Source of the DNA: a bacterium
GTDB taxonomy: Bacteria; Actinomycetota; Thermoleophilia; Solirubrobacterales; 70-9
Direction of reading: 5' to 3'
DNA: 7,230 bases
NCBI GenBank assembly: GCA_002919115.1
Contig: PKER01000267.1
Location: 1-7,230, forward strand
This document shows, piece after piece, positions 5,177 through 7,230 of the stretch. The notes beneath the pieces are model-generated. The model saw only the letters and a program-made list of their open reading frames with translations, did not search any database and was not told the origin of the DNA. The number at the start of each line of letters is the position of its first letter. Position 1 is the first letter of the stretch. A program made the position numbers and the translations under genes.

Positions 5177-5962
5177 TCAACGTCCCTTCCATTCCGGCTC
5201 GCGCTTCTCGAAGAACGCCTTGACGCCCTCGAACGCGTCCTCCGTCGAGAGCTCGATGGCGAGCTGCGACCGCAGGTAGTCCAGGGCGTCCATGAGCGGC
5301 ATGTCGAGCTGCCGCCAGATCGCGTCCTTCCCCAGCTTCATGATCAGCGGCGACTTCGAGGCGAGCTTGCCCGCCCACTCGGCCACCGCCGCGTCGAACT
5401 CCTCCGCGGGCACGACCTTGTTGACGATCCCCGCCTCGAGCGCCTCGGCCGCCGTCATCCGCTCGCCCAAGAGCAGCATCTCCGTCGCCTTCTTGCGCGG
5501 GACGTTGCGGTAGATCAGGGCCATGATCATGAACGGGAAGAGCCCGACGTTGATCTCGGGCGTCCCGAAGCCGGCGGTGTCCTTGGCGATGATCAGGTCG
5601 CAGGCGAGCGCGATCCCCAGCGAGCCGGCGAGCACGTGCCCGTTCGCCGCGACGATCGACGGCTTGCCGAGCTCGCCGAGCTCGCGGAACGCGTCGACGA
5701 AGAGCTGGGCGCCCGTGAACTTGTGCACGGTGGGCGAGTCGCCGCCGAACGCGGCGAGGTTCCCGCCCGCCGAGAAGACCTTCTCGTGTGAGGAGGTGAG
5801 CACGACCACGCGTACCTCGTCGTCGGCCTTCGCCTCCCGCAGGGCGGCGAGCAGCTCGGCGAGCAGCTGGTCGGAGAGCGCGTTGCGCGTGTCGGGGTCG
5901 TCGAGGGTGATGGTCGCGACGTGGTCGGCGACCTCGTAGCGGATCTTTTCGAAGTCAGGCAT
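5177..5962 (-). CDS. Enoyl-CoA hydratase/isomerase (crotonase) family protein
   Basis: 261 residues from the ATG at 5962, normal crotonase length. Known of the fold: two backbone amides form an oxyanion hole for the acyl-CoA thioester, with one or two glutamates as acid/base. Seen: VATITLDDPDTRNALSDQLL (15-34), oxyanion element KVFSAGGNLAAFGG (61-74), NGHVLAGSLGIALACDLIIA (107-126) and FGTPEINVGLFP (132-143), where E136 matches rat Glu164. The place of the other hydratase glutamate, rat Glu144, is taken by G116, so this is either an isomerase-like or otherwise specialised crotonase rather than a classical two-glutamate hydratase. It ends in the family-typical GVKAFFEKREPEWKGR. It is probably the first gene of the operon. 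A TTG at 5983 would add 7 residues but ATG fits the family better; no clear Shine-Dalgarno precedes either. Confidence 0.92.
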   Translation of the reverse strand: MPDFEKIRYEVADHVATITLDDPDTRNALSDQLLAELLAALREAKADDEVRVVVLTSSHEKVFSAGGNLAAFGGDSPTVHKFTGAQLFVDAFRELGELGKPSIVAANGHVLAGSLGIALACDLIIAKDTAGFGTPEINVGLFPFMIMALIYRNVPRKKATEMLLLGERMTAAEALEAGIVNKVVPAEEFDAAVAEWAGKLASKSPLIMKLGKDAIWRQLDMPLMDALDYLRSQLAIELSTEDAFEGVKAFFEKREPEWKGR

Positions 5963-5968
5963 CGGCGA

Positions 5969-5997
5969 AAGTGTGAAGTACAACTCGCCACTTTATA
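5969..5997 (-). promoter_or_regulatory. Possible promoter/operator region of the acyl-CoA operon
   Basis: This is the most AT-rich spot of the upstream gap. On the minus strand TATAAA (5997-5992), within GTGTATAAAG, could serve as a -10 element about 30 bases before the crotonase ATG. No convincing -35 is seen. AAGTG at 5969-5973 and CACTT at 5989-5993 form short inverted arms that could be part of an operator overlapping or just downstream of it. Both are weak, position-based suggestions. Confidence 0.25.
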
Positions 5998-6046
5998 CAC
6001 GCGCACGGTCGGCGGAGCACCCACAACCGCGACCCAGCCCCGCCGC

Positions 6047-6091
6047 ACGTTCAGCCCTGGTGTTCGAAAAACGCACACCACGGCTGAACGT
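6047..6091. repeat. Hairpin repeat, copy 1
   Basis: ACGTTCAGCCCTGGTGT (6047-6063) pairs with ACACCACGGCTGAACGT (6075-6091) in 16 of 17 positions around an 11-base A-rich loop (6064-6074). It lies in the gap between the epimerase stop and the crotonase start. No run of T follows the stem on either strand, so it looks more like a dispersed REP-type palindrome or protein/RNA-binding hairpin than an intrinsic terminator. Confidence 0.8.
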
Positions 6092-6107
6092 GGCGGTGGC
6101 GCCGCGG

Positions 6108-6154
6108 GACTTTCAGCCCTCGTGTTCGGAAAACGACGACCAGGGCTGAACGTC
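6108..6154. repeat. Hairpin repeat, copy 2
   Basis: The arms 6108-6123 and 6139-6154 pair in 14 of 16 positions around a 15-base loop. The sequence is a diverged direct copy of 6047-6091: TTCAGCCCT recurs at 6050 and 6112, and GGCTGAACGT at 6082 and 6144. Both copies are followed by GCGGGAC (ending 6110 and 6170), so the repeat unit is about 60 bases and two units are in tandem over 6050-6170. Confidence 0.78.
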
Positions 6155-6189
6155 GCGGTCGGTGCGGGACGAGGGGTTCGGCAGGGCGG

Positions 6190-7230
6190 TCAGCGCGCGA
6201 GGCCCCGGGCCGCGAGCTCCTTCGTCGCGGTCGCGACGCGGTCGACGGCCTCCTGCTCGCGCAGCCAGCCCAGGAGGTCCGCCATGCCCTCGGCGAACGG
6301 GACCCGCGCCTCGAAGCCGAGCACCTCGCGGGCGAGCGTCGTGTCCGCGTAGCAGTGGCGCACGTCGCCCGAGCGGTAGAGCTCGGAGCGCTCGGGCTCG
6401 ACGTCGACGCCGAGGCCCGCGGCGAGCTCGGTCGCGACCGCGTTCACGTCGGTGGGCACGCCGGTGCCGAGGTTGATCGCCAGCCCGGGCGCGTCCTCGG
6501 ACTCGAGCGCGCGCACGATCCCGTCGGCGATGTCGCTCACGTGGATGAAGTCGCGCGACTGGCGGCCGTCCTCGAAGATCAGCGGCGGCATGCCGTTCAT
6601 CAGCCGCGACGCGAAGATCGCCGCCACGCCTGTGTACGGGTTGGAGAGCGCCTGGCCGGGGCCGTAGACGTTGAAGAAGCGCAGGGCGACCGTGGGGATG
6701 CCGTAGGCGGCGCCGCAGACCAGGCAGAGCTCCTCGTGGTCGCGCTTGGTGACCGCGTAGACCGAGGTCGGCGCGACCGGCTTGTCCTCGGCGGTGGGCG
6801 CCGCGGTCAGCTCGAGGCCGCAGCCGGGACAGCGCAGCTCCCAGTCGCGCGCTTGGAGCTGGTCGTCGCGGCGCGGGGGCGGCGCGAGCGGGCCGTGGAT
6901 CGGGCACTCGTAGCGGCCCTCCCCGTAGATCGACATCGAGGAGGCGACGACCAGCCGGCGGGGCCGCTCCTTCATCGCGACCGCGCGCTCGAGGAACGCC
7001 GCCGTGGCGAGCGTGTTGGAGCGCACGTAGCGCTCGATCTCGTACATCGACTGCCCCACGCCCACCACGGCGCCGAGGTGCACGACCTCGTCGACACGGG
7101 CGAGCGCGCGGTCGGCGGCGGCGTGGTCGCCGACGTCGCCCTCGATGAACTCGACGCCGTCGGGCAGCTCGGGCGGCCGGCCGCCGTGCACCTGCTCCTC
7201 GAGCGAGTCGAGCACGACGACCTCGCGGCC
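6190..7230 (-). CDS. NAD-dependent epimerase/dehydratase (GalE-like extended SDR) with zinc-ribbon-like insert; N-terminus cut by window edge
   Basis: 346 visible residues ending at TGA 6192-6190. The frame is open to the window end, so the Gly-rich NAD-binding loop lies beyond it; GREVVVLDSL, visible at the edge, is the end of strand 2 with the ribose-binding Asp. Also seen: VVHLGAVVGVGQS, ASSMSIYGEG, the catalytic Tyr/Lys in SVYAVTKRDHEE, ALRFFNVYGPGQALSNPYTG and DGRQSRDFIHVSDIADGIV, the classic sugar-nucleotide epimerase order. Between the catalytic Ser and Tyr is an insert with CPIH (6906-6895) and CPGC (6831-6820), four potential zinc ligands about 22 residues apart. Known relatives epimerise or dehydrate UDP/dTDP-sugars for cell-envelope glycans; the substrate here is unknown. 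The 227-base gap and the hairpins make membership of the acyl-CoA operon unlikely. Confidence 0.9.
   Translation of the reverse strand, partial: GREVVVLDSLEEQVHGGRPPELPDGVEFIEGDVGDHAAADRALARVDEVVHLGAVVGVGQSMYEIERYVRSNTLATAAFLERAVAMKERPRRLVVASSMSIYGEGRYECPIHGPLAPPPRRDDQLQARDWELRCPGCGLELTAAPTAEDKPVAPTSVYAVTKRDHEELCLVCGAAYGIPTVALRFFNVYGPGQALSNPYTGVAAIFASRLMNGMPPLIFEDGRQSRDFIHVSDIADGIVRALESEDAPGLAINLGTGVPTDVNAVATELAAGLGVDVEPERSELYRSGDVRHCYADTTLAREVLGFEARVPFAEGMADLLGWLREQEAVDRVATATKELAARGLAR

Larger units (their letters stand above)
5090..5179. repeat. Heptamer array 3, left-type units followed by right-type units with no gene between
   Basis: Fills nearly the whole gap between the crotonase stop (5177-5179) and the carboxyltransferase start (5089). 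Positions 5093-5141 are seven left-type units close to AGCTNCC (5093 AGCTCCC, 5100 AGCCACC, 5107 AGCTTCC, 5114 AGCGGCC, 5121 AGCTTCC, then two diverged). Positions 5149-5176 are four right-type units close to GGNAGCT (5149 GACAGCT, 5156 GGCCGCT, 5163 GGCAGCT, 5170 GTCAGCT). The change of orientation at about 5142-5148 is where arrays 1 and 2 would meet if the gene between them were removed. The outer edges share TCAGCT (5091-5096 and 5171-5176). Confidence 0.85.

Noticed and set aside
5090..5179. CRISPR array
   Set aside because: Units are 7 bases with no unique spacers and no cas genes.
6047..6154. Intrinsic terminator of the epimerase gene or integron attC sites
   Set aside because: Stems lack a following T-run on either strand; the arms read GTTCAGC, not the GTTRRRY/RYYYAAC boxes of attC, and there are no cassettes.

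Overview
The window is very GC-rich and its genes use almost only G- or C-ending codons. It carries an acyl-CoA catabolic cluster with a MerR-type regulator, a GalE-like epimerase and a SpoIIE/PP2C-type phosphatase end. This fits a high-GC actinobacterium, possibly of the Thermoleophilia/Solirubrobacterales kind. That placement is inferred from composition and gene content; there is no rRNA or other marker here.

Layout. Positions 1-244 (+) hold the C-terminus of a PP2C/SpoIIE-type phosphatase, which overlaps tail-to-tail with the next gene. From 5962 down to 177 runs a minus-strand operon: crotonase-family enoyl-CoA hydratase/isomerase (5962-5177), acyl-CoA carboxylase carboxyltransferase beta subunit (5089-3500), beta-keto acid cleavage enzyme of the DUF849/BKACE family (3012-2101), family III CoA-transferase/alpha-methylacyl-CoA racemase-like protein (2104-872) and a two-domain MerR-like regulator (872-177). 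The last three genes overlap by 4 and 1 bases and are probably translationally coupled. Upstream of the operon, 5963-6189 is a 227-base non-coding gap with two tandem hairpin repeats. Then comes a minus-strand NAD-dependent sugar-nucleotide epimerase (6190 to the window edge) with a built-in zinc-ribbon-like insert.

The most interesting part is what interrupts the operon. Between the carboxyltransferase and BKACE genes sits a unit of about 0.48 kb (about 3016-3500). It has a small oppositely oriented gene for a four-helix-bundle protein (23S rRNA intervening-sequence protein/Avd-like fold) whose codon usage differs from the neighbours. On both sides lie arrays of a 7-base repeat (AGCTNCC on the left, the reverse complement GGNAGCT on the right), forming inverted ends with 16 perfectly complementary bases. 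The outer flanks share the direct repeat AGCTCAT, which covers the start codon of one operon gene and the stop codon of the other. This suggests that the two genes once overlapped as ATGA and were split by an insertion with target duplication. A third array (5090-5179) fills the next operon junction. It reads as a left-type array fused to a right-type array with no gene between, like an empty or decayed copy. In both places the heptamer GGGAGCT/GGGAGCC falls at Shine-Dalgarno distance from the downstream operon start codon. I know of no description of such an element, but I could not search for one.

Together the operon enzymes would hydrate or isomerise, carboxylate, epimerise or CoA-transfer, and cleave acyl-CoA/beta-keto acid intermediates. 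The actual substrate cannot be read from the sequence, and no biotin-carboxylase subunit is in the window.
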